DNA from: Deltaproteobacteria bacterium
GTDB taxonomy: Bacteria > Desulfobacterota > Desulfobulbia > Desulfobulbales > UBA5123
Direction of reading: 5' to 3'
Assembly: GCA_021788685.1 (NCBI GenBank)
Contig: JAJYKH010000088.1
Location: 1 to 9,032 of the forward strand
DNA: 9,032 bases
The position numbers and the translations under genes were made by a program. The notes beneath the pieces are model-generated. The model saw nothing but the letters and a program-made list of their open reading frames with translations, searched no databases and was not told where the DNA came from. Every line of letters starts with the position of its first letter. Within the stretch, counting starts at the first letter, position 1. This document shows positions 1 to 7,524 of the stretch, piece by piece.

Positions 1-43
1 CTCCGCGGGGCGGCCCGCCGCCGCCCCCCGCCCCCGCGGCCTC

Positions 44-71
44 TTGACACCCCCCCGCCAGTGATTATTTT
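44..71 (+). promoter_or_regulatory. Candidate sigma-70-like promoter for htpG
   Basis: A perfect TTGACA (44-49) is followed after 16 bases by TATTTT (66-71), four of six matches to the -10 consensus. This predicts a start near 78 and an untranslated leader of about 85 bases before the htpG ATG. The interval is distinctly more AT-rich than the GC-rich sequence on either side. I see no CCCCAT-type -10 element as expected for a sigma-32 heat-shock promoter, and no CIRCE repeat. An imperfect palindrome, TTTTGG-CC-CCAAAA (69-82), overlaps the -10 and start region and could be an operator. The call rests on motif matching alone. Confidence 0.45.
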
Positions 72-164
72 TGGCCCCAAAATCCTGCCGCGCTTCGTTC
101 CGGCGCCGGGCGGAGGTGCGCCCCGGCTCCCGGGTCCCAACCCATTGTCCTGAAGAGGTGAAAA

Positions 165-2051
165 ATGGCCGAGAAAACCGCCGCCCATCCGGAGACCTTC
201 GAGTTCCAGGCCGAGGTCAAGAAGCTCCTCGACATCGTCATCCATTCTCTCTACACCGAGCGGGAGATCTTCCTCCGGGAGCTGATCTCGAACGGTGCCG
301 ACGCCCTGGAGAAGTACCGCCACCAGAGCGTGCTCGAGGAGGAGACCTTCGACAGCCACCTGCCGCTCGAAATCAACATCGAGGCGGACGAGGAAAAGAA
401 GACCATCACCATCACCGATACCGGCATCGGCATGGACCGGGGCGAGCTGGAGGCGAACCTTGGCACCATCGCCCATTCCGGTTCCAAGACCTTCTTCACC
501 CGCCTGGCCGAGGCAGAGCGCAAGGACGTCCACCTCATCGGCCAGTTCGGGGTGGGCTTCTACGCCGCCTTCATGGTGGCCGACTCCGTGCGGGTCCAGT
601 CCCGCTCCTGCCGGATGGATGACCAGGGCCACGAGTGGGCCTCCGAAGGCGCCGGCACCTTCTCCATCGCCCCCTGCCCAGGCATCCGCCGCGGGACGAA
701 AATCATCCTCCACCTGAAGGAGGATGCCGCCGAGTTTGCCCGCGAGGCCACCATCAAGCGGATCATCAAGCAGTACTCCAACTTCGTCTCCTTCCCGATC
801 AAGGTGAAAGGGGAGACGGTCAACACGGTGCAGGCGGTGTGGGCCAAGCCCAAGAGCGAGATCACGGAGGAGGAGTACACCGATTTCTACAAGTTCATCG
901 CCAACGGCGTGGAAGAGCCGCTGTTCCGGCTCCACTTCGCCACCGATGCCCCCCTCGCCATCAAGGCCCTCCTCTTCGTGCCCAAGGAGAACTTCGAGCG
1001 GCTGGGCTTCGGCCGCACCGAGCCGGGGGTGAACCTCTACTGCCAGAAGGTCCTCATCGAGCAGCACAGCGCCGCCATCCTCCCCGAGTGGCTCCGCTTC
1101 CTCCGGGGGGTGGTGGACAGCGAGGACCTCCCCCTCAACATCTCCCGCCAGGCCCTCCAGGACAACGCCCTGGTGGCCAAGCTCAACAAGGTGCTCACCA
1201 AGCGGCTGCTGAAATTCCTGGAGGAGCAGGCAGCGGCCGAGCCGGAGAAGTACACCGCCTTCTGGGAGCAGTTCGGCATCTTTTTGAAGGAGGGAGCGGT
1301 CTCCGACTTCGCCCACCGGCCGGAGATCGCCAAGCTCCTCCGCTTCGAGTCCTCGAAGACCGAGCCCGGGAAGACCGTTTCCCTTGCCGACTACGCGGGC
1401 CGCATGCAGGAAAGGCAGAAGGAGATCTACTACATCAACGGCCCCAGCCGGGAGGCGATCGAGGCCGGGCCATACGTGGAGGCCTTCAAGCGGCGCGAGC
1501 TGGAGATCATCTATACGCTGGAGCCCATCGACGACTTCGTCTTCAGCCACCTGGGCGAATTCGACGGCAAGCGGCTCCTCTCCGCCGACCGGGGCGACCT
1601 GGAGCTCCCGGAAACCCCGGCCGCCCAAGAAGCGGAAGCCGAGAAGGGAGGCGAGGGGTCCCTCGACCAGGAGGCGGCCCAGTCGCTCGCCAAGTGGATG
1701 CAGGAGGTGCTCGGCCCCCGGGTGAAGGAGGTGCGCGAATCCAAGCGGCTGGTGGACAGCCCGGCCATCGTGGTCAACCCGGACGGTTTCCTCACCAGCA
1801 GCATGGAGCGGGTGATGCGGGCCTCCGGCCAGGGCCTTCAGGAATTCGGCAGCAAGAACCTGGAGATTAACCCCCGCCATCCCCTCCTCAGGAACCTGGC
1901 CGCCCTCCGGGAGGCGGACGAGGACTTCGCCCGCACCGTGGCGGAGCAGATCCTGGATAACGCCCTTATCCAGGCCGGGCTGACGGTGGACCCCCGCATT
2001 CTGGTGGAGCGGAGCTACCGGATTCTGGAGCGGAGCACGAAGGGGAGCTGA
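165..2051 (+). CDS. htpG: Molecular chaperone HtpG (bacterial Hsp90)
   Basis: This gene encodes the cytoplasmic ATP-dependent Hsp90 chaperone, a homodimer that remodels client proteins. The 628 residues are full length for the family. The N-terminal GHKL ATPase domain (about 12-230) has the helix EIFLRELISNGADAL with catalytic Glu39 and Mg-binding Asn43. It also has the nucleotide-binding DTGIGM (85-90), IAHSGS (102-107) and the glycine-rich lid IGQFGVGFY (125-133). The middle domain carries RPK-like AKPKSEITEEEY near 227-238 and LPLNISRQALQ (322-332), whose Arg328 matches the ATP-contacting arginine. A charged linker (about 487-503) precedes the C-terminal dimerisation domain, recognised by DSPAIVV near 530. 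The ATG at 165 has GAGGTG five bases upstream. Slight departures from the usual motifs are NGAD for NASD and SRQ for SRE. Family identity is certain. Confidence 0.97.
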   Translation: MAEKTAAHPETFEFQAEVKKLLDIVIHSLYTEREIFLRELISNGADALEKYRHQSVLEEETFDSHLPLEINIEADEEKKTITITDTGIGMDRGELEANLGTIAHSGSKTFFTRLAEAERKDVHLIGQFGVGFYAAFMVADSVRVQSRSCRMDDQGHEWASEGAGTFSIAPCPGIRRGTKIILHLKEDAAEFAREATIKRIIKQYSNFVSFPIKVKGETVNTVQAVWAKPKSEITEEEYTDFYKFIANGVEEPLFRLHFATDAPLAIKALLFVPKENFERLGFGRTEPGVNLYCQKVLIEQHSAAILPEWLRFLRGVVDSEDLPLNISRQALQDNALVAKLNKVLTKRLLKFLEEQAAAEPEKYTAFWEQFGIFLKEGAVSDFAHRPEIAKLLRFESSKTEPGKTVSLADYAGRMQERQKEIYYINGPSREAIEAGPYVEAFKRRELEIIYTLEPIDDFVFSHLGEFDGKRLLSADRGDLELPETPAAQEAEAEKGGEGSLDQEAAQSLAKWMQEVLGPRVKEVRESKRLVDSPAIVVNPDGFLTSSMERVMRASGQGLQEFGSKNLEINPRHPLLRNLAALREADEDFARTVAEQILDNALIQAGLTVDPRILVERSYRILERSTKGS

Positions 2052-2094
2052 CGTTCTGGCCGGTTTCCTCCTGAATCCGTTTCCCTGACAGCCT

Positions 2095-2137
2095 CCTTGC
2101 TCAAACCCTTGCTCAATGCCGGAAGGTGAGCTATAAG
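2095..2137 (+). promoter_or_regulatory. Candidate promoter and direct repeat upstream of the ABC operon
   Basis: TTGCTC (2109-2114) and TATAAG (2132-2137) are separated by exactly 17 bases. The -10 matches consensus at five of six positions and the -35 at three of six. The ten bases CCTTGCTCAA occur twice, at 2095-2104 and 2107-2116, a 12-base period, with the second copy overlapping the -35. A weak -35 overlapped by a direct repeat would suit control by a DNA-binding regulator, but that is inference. Transcription would begin near 2144, about 98 bases before the ATPase start codon. Confidence 0.4.
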
Positions 2138-2164
2138 GCTGGAAACGCGTTCACGGCAGCAAGC

Positions 2165-2196
2165 AGGAAGGCGCCTCCGGGCGCCTGTCCTCTTTC
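2165..2196 (+). terminator. GC-rich hairpin: htpG terminator or leader hairpin
   Basis: A perfect seven-base-pair stem, AGGCGCC/GGCGCCT (2169-2175 with 2180-2186), closes on the tetraloop TCCG. It can be extended by AGGA/TCCT if one G at 2187 is bulged, giving about eleven pairs. A pyrimidine-rich tail (TCCTCTTTCCC) follows, with only a short run of T. It lies about 115 bases after the htpG stop, so it may terminate htpG. It also lies about 20 bases after the predicted start of the downstream operon, so it could be a leader hairpin or attenuator. The T-run is weak for an intrinsic terminator. Confidence 0.45.
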
Positions 2197-2241
2197 CCGC
2201 CCCCGGCAGCCAGCCGCGAGCCAACCTCCAAGGGTGCCGCC

Positions 2242-3171
2242 ATGATCCAGGTCGACAAGCTGAGCAAATCCTACGGCGAGGTCCAGGCCCTGCGGGAGGT
2301 CACCTTCGAGGTGGCCCCCCGGGAGATTATCGGTCTGCTCGGGCCCAATGGGGCGGGCAAGACCACCCTCATGAAGATCCTCACCGGCTACCTCCACCCG
2401 AGCGCCGGCACCGCCACCATCGCCGGCCTGAGCATCCTCACCGACCGCGAAAAGGTGCAGGAGCAGATCGGTTACCTGCCGGAGAACGCCCCCCTCTACC
2501 CCGAGCTTACCGTCCAGTCCTACCTGCAGATGATCGCCCACCTGCGCCGGGTGCCGGCCGGGCTGCAGAAGAGCCGCCTGAGCGCGGCCATCCGCGCCGT
2601 GGGCCTGGAAGACCGGCTGACCCAGCCCATCGCCACCTTGAGCAAGGGGTACCGCCAGCGGGTGGGGCTCGCCCAGGCCATCCTCCACCAGCCCCGGCTC
2701 CTCATCCTCGACGAGCCCACCAACGGCCTCGACCCCACCCAGATCGCCGAAGTCCGGCGGCTCATCCGCGCCCTGGCCCAAAGCGCCACCGTCATCATCT
2801 CCACCCACATCCTCACCGAGGTGGAGGCCACCTGCGACCGGGCCATCATCCTCATGGGCGGGGAGATCAAGGCCGATGCCAAGCTGGCGGACCTGGCCGC
2901 GGCCAGCGCCGCCGTGGTCACCATGGCGCTTCCGGCCGCAGACGATGTCGCCGCCGTCCTGGCGGGCCTGGCGGGCGTCCGGGAGGTGGAGACCGCGGCA
3001 AGCGACGAGGAGAGCGTGACCTACCGGGTGCACGGCATCGGCAGCCTCTGCCCGGAGATCTACCGGCTGGCCCGGGAGCGTGACTGGCAGCTCTGGGAGC
3101 TGCGCCGGGAGGTGCGCACCCTGGAGGCGGTCTTCCACGATCTGGCGGTGGCCCACGGAGGTGTGGCATGA
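2242..3171 (+). CDS. ABC transporter ATP-binding protein, GldA/ABC-2 type
   Basis: This 309-residue cytoplasmic ATPase should power the permease encoded by the next gene. In order it shows Walker A GPNGAGKTT (34-42), a Q-loop region reading IGYLPENAPLYPE (76-88), the ABC signature LSKGYRQRVGLAQA (133-146), Walker B LLILDEPT (153-160) with catalytic Glu158, the D-loop NGLDP (161-165) and the switch His189 in ISTHIL. The normal Q-loop glutamine is replaced by the PEN sequence, which I recall as common in GldA-like ATPases. A C-terminal extension of about 85 residues follows the nucleotide-binding domain, as in drug and gliding ABC-2 ATPases. The ATG at 2242 is preceded by AAGGGTG at suitable spacing. 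Its TGA overlaps the next ATG in an ATGA arrangement, implying translational coupling. The substrate is unknown. Confidence 0.9.
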   Translation: MIQVDKLSKSYGEVQALREVTFEVAPREIIGLLGPNGAGKTTLMKILTGYLHPSAGTATIAGLSILTDREKVQEQIGYLPENAPLYPELTVQSYLQMIAHLRRVPAGLQKSRLSAAIRAVGLEDRLTQPIATLSKGYRQRVGLAQAILHQPRLLILDEPTNGLDPTQIAEVRRLIRALAQSATVIISTHILTEVEATCDRAIILMGGEIKADAKLADLAAASAAVVTMALPAADDVAAVLAGLAGVREVETAASDEESVTYRVHGIGSLCPEIYRLARERDWQLWELRREVRTLEAVFHDLAVAHGGVA

Positions 3172-6050
3172 ACCAGCTGCTCGCCCTCACCCGCAAGGAG
3201 CTGAAGGCCTACTTCGGCTCCCCCATGGCGGCCATCTTCATTGGCGCCTTCCTCATGGCCGCCCTCTTCTCCTTCTTCTGGGTCGAGACCTTCTTCGCCC
3301 GCAACCTGGCCGACGTCCGGCCGCTCTTCCGCTGGATGCCGCTGCTGCTCCTCTTCCTGGTGGCCGCGCTCACCATGCGGCAATGGAGCGAGGAGCAGCG
3401 GGCCGGCACCCTGGAGGTGCTCCTCACCCTTCCGGTGCGGCTGCGCTACCTGGTGCTGGGCAAGTTCCTGGCGGTGCTCGCCCTGGTGGCGGTGGCCCTG
3501 GCCCTCACTCTCGGGCTGCCGGTCACCGTCGCCATCCTGGGGAATCTGGACTGGGGCCCGGTGCTCGGGGGCTACCTGGGGGCGCTGCTCGTGGCCGCGG
3601 CCTACATCGCCATCGGCCTCTTCGTCTCCTCCCGCACCGACAACCAGATCGTGGCCCTCATCGCCACCGTCCTCCTGGCCGGCCTCTTCTACCTGGTGGG
3701 CTCGCCGGTCATCACCGATTTCGTGGGCAACCGGACCGGCGAGCTGCTCCGGGCCCTGGGCACCGGCAGCCGGTTTGCGAGCATCGAGCGAGGCGTTTTC
3801 GATCTGCGGGACCTGGTCTATTACCTGGGCCTCGCCGGGTTCTTTCTGGCCGCCAATGTCCTGGCCCTCGACCAGAAACGCTGGAGCGGCGGCGAGTCCA
3901 CCCGGACCCACCGGCGCGCCGCCTGCCTCACCGCCCTCCTCCTGGGAGCGAACATCCTGGCCCTCAACCTGTGGCTCGCCGGCCACCACACCCTGCGGGC
4001 CGACCTCACCGCGGACCGCGAGTACTCCATCTCGCCGGCCACCCGGGACCTCATCTCCAACCTCCAGGAGCCACTGCTCCTGCGGGGGTACTTCAGCAGC
4101 AAGACCCATCCCCTCCTCGCCCCCCTCATTCCCCGTATCAAGGACATGATGGAGGAGTACCGGGTGGCCTCCGGCGGCAAGATCGAGGTGGAATTCGTCG
4201 ATCCCCGGGAAAACGAAGCGGTGGAGGCGGAGGCCAACCGCCAGTATGGGATCAAGCCCGTGCCTTTCCAGGTCGCGGGGCACAACGAGGCGGCGGTGGT
4301 CAATTCCTACTTCCACATCCTGGTCAAGTACGGCGATCAGTTCCAGACCCTGGGCTTCGACGACCTGATCGAGGTGGAACGCCGGCCGGATGGGGAGCTG
4401 GCGGTCAATCTGCGCAACCTGGAGTACGACCTCACCAAGGCAATCAAAAAGACGGTGTACGGCTTCCAGAGCCTGGCGTCGGTGCTCGCCCGGAGCAACC
4501 GGCAGTTCACCCTCACGCTGGTGGCCACCCCGAAGAGCCTGCCCCCCTCTTTTGCCGGGCTGCCGGCGCAGATCGCCACGGCCGCCGCCGCCGTTGGGCG
4601 GGAGGCCGGCGGCCGCCTCGCCTTCGAGAACATCGACCCCGATCAGCCGGGGGGCCCCGGCCGGGCGGAGGTGAACCGGAGGTTCCACATCCAGCCGCTC
4701 GCCCTCTCTCCCTTCGATCATGGAACCTTCTATCTCCATCTCTTCCTGACGGCGGGCGGCGAGCCCGAGCCGCTCTATCTCACAGGCGGCATGGGCGCGG
4801 CCGAGATCCGGCAGGAAATCGAAGGGGCGGTCAAGCGCAACGCCTCGGGTTTCCTCAAGACCGTGGGCCTCTGGGTGCCCAGACCGGAGGCGGCCGCGGG
4901 GATGGCGGCGGGGACGGCCGAGTACCGGCTCTTCCGGGAGATGCTCCGCGAAAATTACAACCTCAAGGACGTGGACCTCACCGGCGGCCGGGTGCCCGGC
5001 GACATCGACATGCTCCTCCTGGTGGCTCCCCAGTCCATGACCGACCTGGAGCGGCTCGCCATCGACCAGTACCTGATGCGGGGAGGCGCGGTGGTGGCCC
5101 TCGCCGGCCGGTACCTGCTCGACATCCCGCCCGGGGCCAAAACCCTCAACCTGCGGCGGGCCAATAACGGGATCGGCCGCCTGCTCGATCACTACGGGCT
5201 GACGGTGCAGGACTCCCTGGTGATGGACACCCAGAATGAGCCGTTCCCCATCCCGATGACCCGCAACCTCGGGGGCGGGGTGGTGGTCCAGGAGATCCGG
5301 CAGCTCGATTACCCGTATTTCGTGGATGTGCGCAGCGGGGGCATGAACCGGGAAAGCCCCATCGTCGCCAACCTGCCGGCGGTGACCATGAATTGGGTGT
5401 CCCCGGTGGTGGTCAATCCGGAGGCCGCCTCCAAACGGAAGGTGACCACCCTGCTCCAGTCGAGCCCGGAGTCATGGCTTTCCACCTCGACCGACATCCA
5501 GCCCGATTTCGCGCACCATCCCCGCACCGGCTTTCCGGAGGGCGAAGTCCGGGGGGTCCACACCCTGGCTGCCGCCATGCAGGGGTCCTTCACCAGCTAT
5601 TTCAATGAAAAGAACGACCCCCGCAAGGCGGCGCGAGGAAAAGGGGCCGCCGGGAAGCCCGGCGAGACCGGGGCCGCCCCGGCCGAGGCCTCCCTGCCCC
5701 TTCTCAGGAGCTCCCCCGATTCGGCGCGGCTGGTGGTGGTGGGGAGCGCCGAGTTCCTCAACGACGCGGTGATCGGCATCTCCCAGTCGGTCGGCAAGGA
5801 GCGGTACCTGAACAGCCTGGCCTTTCTCCAGAACATCGTCGACTGGGCGATGGAAGACGAAGACCTGCTCACCATCCGGTCCCGGTCCTCCCAGGCCCGG
5901 CTGCTGGCTCCCATGAGCCGGCAGGCCGAGACCTTCTGGGAATGGCTCAACTACGGCCTGGCGCTTCTCGGCCTCGCCCTGGTGAGCTTCGCGGGCATTC
6001 GCCGGCAGCGCCGGGAAAAACCGCTCACGCTGGAGGCGGAGGCCCCCTGA
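3168..6050 (+). CDS. Fused ABC-2 permease (GldF-like) and GldG-like protein
   Basis: This 960-residue inner-membrane protein appears to combine two proteins that are often separate. Residues 1-240 resemble an ABC-2 permease, with hydrophobic segments near 20-39, 55-70, 97-122, 132-153, 160-183 and 216-234, plus the typical cytoplasmic EEQRAGTLEVLLTLPV (75-90). After a polar linker (about 236-250) a seventh segment (251-270) leads into the GldG/ABC_transp_aux family hallmark DLTADREYSISPATRDL (279-295). A large, probably periplasmic region follows, with a GSAEFLND motif near 858 and a low-complexity Ala/Gly/Lys/Pro stretch near 818-848. A final membrane segment (about 928-944) ends in a basic tail. 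The start has GGAGGTG just upstream and overlaps the ATPase stop by four bases. The gene is open throughout with no frameshift. GldF/GldG are known from Flavobacterium gliding; a gliding role here is not implied. The transported substrate cannot be read from sequence. Confidence 0.88.
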   Translation: MNQLLALTRKELKAYFGSPMAAIFIGAFLMAALFSFFWVETFFARNLADVRPLFRWMPLLLLFLVAALTMRQWSEEQRAGTLEVLLTLPVRLRYLVLGKFLAVLALVAVALALTLGLPVTVAILGNLDWGPVLGGYLGALLVAAAYIAIGLFVSSRTDNQIVALIATVLLAGLFYLVGSPVITDFVGNRTGELLRALGTGSRFASIERGVFDLRDLVYYLGLAGFFLAANVLALDQKRWSGGESTRTHRRAACLTALLLGANILALNLWLAGHHTLRADLTADREYSISPATRDLISNLQEPLLLRGYFSSKTHPLLAPLIPRIKDMMEEYRVASGGKIEVEFVDPRENEAVEAEANRQYGIKPVPFQVAGHNEAAVVNSYFHILVKYGDQFQTLGFDDLIEVERRPDGELAVNLRNLEYDLTKAIKKTVYGFQSLASVLARSNRQFTLTLVATPKSLPPSFAGLPAQIATAAAAVGREAGGRLAFENIDPDQPGGPGRAEVNRRFHIQPLALSPFDHGTFYLHLFLTAGGEPEPLYLTGGMGAAEIRQEIEGAVKRNASGFLKTVGLWVPRPEAAAGMAAGTAEYRLFREMLRENYNLKDVDLTGGRVPGDIDMLLLVAPQSMTDLERLAIDQYLMRGGAVVALAGRYLLDIPPGAKTLNLRRANNGIGRLLDHYGLTVQDSLVMDTQNEPFPIPMTRNLGGGVVVQEIRQLDYPYFVDVRSGGMNRESPIVANLPAVTMNWVSPVVVNPEAASKRKVTTLLQSSPESWLSTSTDIQPDFAHHPRTGFPEGEVRGVHTLAAAMQGSFTSYFNEKNDPRKAARGKGAAGKPGETGAAPAEASLPLLRSSPDSARLVVVGSAEFLNDAVIGISQSVGKERYLNSLAFLQNIVDWAMEDEDLLTIRSRSSQARLLAPMSRQAETFWEWLNYGLALLGLALVSFAGIRRQRREKPLTLEAEAP

Positions 6051-6129
6051 GCGGCCCGAGCAAGGAGAACGGCCCATGATCACGAAAACCTTTCGCCCCC
6101 TGGCTTCACCCGACCGGGAAGAGGTCACC

Positions 6130-7131
6130 ATGAACAATCGCAACCGGATCCTTTTGGTGCTGCTCGCCTTGCAGCTGGCGCTGATCGGCTACTCCTACTG
6201 GCCAGACTCCAAGGCGGCGGCCCCGGAGTTTGTCTTCTTCAAGGACCTGGAGCCCCGGGATGTTCACCGGATCGTCATCGCCGACGACAACGGCGGGAAG
6301 ATCACCCTGAGCCGGGCCAAAACGGGGTGGGAGATCACCGCGGTGAGCGGGCCCGGGGCGGAGCCTTCCATGCGGTTGCCGCTCCCGGCGGAGGACGCCA
6401 AGGTGGAGTCCCTGCTCAAGAGGCTGACCGGGCTCGCCTCCCGGCACCTGGTCAGCCGGACCCAGGGCAGCCAGGGGCGGCTTAAGGTGGCCGATGATCA
6501 ATTCGTCCGCCGGATCGAGCTGGACACCCCCGGCGGCGACCCCAAGACCATCTACCTGGGAAGCGCCCCCAGCTTCAAGACCATCCATGCCCGGGCCGGC
6601 GGCAGCAACGAAGTCTACCTCGCGGAAGGGATCACCGCCTGGGATGCCTCCGCCGAGCTGCCCTCCTGGTGGCGGACCGACTACCTCGCCATGGACCCGG
6701 AGAAGCTCCAGGCGGTCACCATCGCGAACAAGGAGGGGACCCTGCAGCTGGTCCGCGGCGAACGGGGATGGCAGCTGGCCGACCGGGCCGAAGGCGAGAT
6801 CCTCAGCCAGGCGGCGGTGGCCCAGCTCCTCAATCAGGTGAGCCATCTGACGGCAAGCGATTACATCGGCCGGGAAGGGGAGGTGCGGGAGGCCGCGCAC
6901 GGGCTGAACAATCCCTCGGCGCGGCTGGTGCTCGATACCGGGGAGGAATCGGTGGAGCTGCGGATCGGGCCGGAGGTCAGCGGCAGCGACGAGCGGGTGG
7001 TGAAGTCCTCCGCCTCCCCCTATTACGTGAAGGTGGCCGCCCTCCGCCTGAAGCCCCTCCTCACCGCGACCCGGGAGGCCCTGCTGGACGGAAAGGACAT
7101 TTCACGGAAAACGGTGGCGAAGACCAGGTAG
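6130..7131 (+). CDS. DUF4340 domain-containing membrane-anchored protein
   Basis: The product has 333 residues from this start. Its N-terminus is short and basic (MNNRNR), followed by a hydrophobic segment (about 7-21) ending at YSYWP. This indicates a signal anchor with the rest in the periplasm. The body matches the DUF4340 family as I know it, which commonly accompanies GldG-like ABC genes. Two related units are visible: residues 42-108 (VHRIVIADDNGGKITL, then TGWEIT) and 190-247 (LQAVTIANKEGTLQL, then RGWQLA). Each has a short strand pair, a GW, then a helix and a T/S-rich end. A start at 6076 (AAGGAG eight bases upstream) would add 18 polar residues before the anchor. I prefer 6130, with GAGGT four bases upstream, because the membrane segment then sits at the N-terminus as is usual. 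It probably works with the preceding ABC fusion; its molecular function is unknown. Confidence 0.8.
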   Translation: MNNRNRILLVLLALQLALIGYSYWPDSKAAAPEFVFFKDLEPRDVHRIVIADDNGGKITLSRAKTGWEITAVSGPGAEPSMRLPLPAEDAKVESLLKRLTGLASRHLVSRTQGSQGRLKVADDQFVRRIELDTPGGDPKTIYLGSAPSFKTIHARAGGSNEVYLAEGITAWDASAELPSWWRTDYLAMDPEKLQAVTIANKEGTLQLVRGERGWQLADRAEGEILSQAAVAQLLNQVSHLTASDYIGREGEVREAAHGLNNPSARLVLDTGEESVELRIGPEVSGSDERVVKSSASPYYVKVAALRLKPLLTATREALLDGKDISRKTVAKTR

Positions 7132-7140
7132 GCTGCCGGG

Positions 7141-7524
7141 TCAGACCAAGTCGTCGGGGATGGGGATCTCCGGCCAGCCGTCGGTCTGGGACCATAGGAA
7201 ATGCTCCAGCCAGAAGCGCTCCCGCCTGCCCAGCCGCCGGAAGACGAGCCCGCAGCGGCGCTGCCCTGGCCGGGCCGTTCCCGATGCCTCCAGGGGGCGG
7301 TCCCACACCACCTCCACCGGCAGCCGCAGGGAATGCGCCCCGTAGTGGAGGCTGACCTCGGTGGTTTCTCCCGGCCTTGCCGCCGGCCCCTGGTGGAGGA
7401 TGGCCATTCCGCTCATGCTGGCATCCACCACCTCGCCCATCCGGGCGCCGCACACCGCCGTGGCCGGCCGGGCAACCGGAACCCGCTTGTGCTTGCGCCT
7501 TTCCCTCAGCTTCCCTTCCACCAT
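7141..7524 (-). CDS. PilZ-domain protein
   Basis: This encodes a 127-residue single-domain PilZ protein, probably a cytoplasmic cyclic di-GMP receptor. Both ligand-binding motifs are intact. RKHKR (10-14) supplies the RxxxR motif, and DASMSG (34-39) supplies D/NxSxxG. Beta-strand-rich sequence follows, including LRLPVEVVWD and RCGLVFRRL, which fits the PilZ barrel. The C-terminal tail ERFWLEHFLW is helical and aromatic. No other domain is present, so the output must come through a partner that cannot be identified from this window. The ATG at 7524 has purine-rich GGGGAGGGGACAAGGG directly upstream. The gene converges on the DUF4340 gene with only nine bases between stop codons and no recognisable terminator, so the two transcripts probably overlap. 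Confidence 0.87.
   Translation of the reverse strand: MVEGKLRERRKHKRVPVARPATAVCGARMGEVVDASMSGMAILHQGPAARPGETTEVSLHYGAHSLRLPVEVVWDRPLEASGTARPGQRRCGLVFRRLGRRERFWLEHFLWSQTDGWPEIPIPDDLV

Noticed and set aside
3..39. Eight-base GC-rich inverted repeat CCGCGGGG/CCCCGCGG as a terminator of an upstream gene
   Set aside because: The loop is 21 bases, there is no T-run after it, and such pairs arise easily in this very GC-rich stretch.
2131..3156. Long minus-strand frame opposite the ABC ATPase
   Set aside because: A shadow of a gene with all ABC motifs intact; no domain is recognisable in the translation.
3080..5167. A 695-codon plus-strand frame offset from the permease-GldG gene
   Set aside because: Its product is Pro/Arg/Gly-rich low complexity. 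The overlapping frame has clear family motifs, coupling to the ATPase and a strong ribosome site.
3060..5192. A 710-codon open frame on the minus strand opposite the ABC genes
   Set aside because: It lies opposite the strongly supported permease-GldG gene. Its product is Gly/Glu/His/Gln-rich with no recognisable domain, typical of antisense frames in high-GC DNA.
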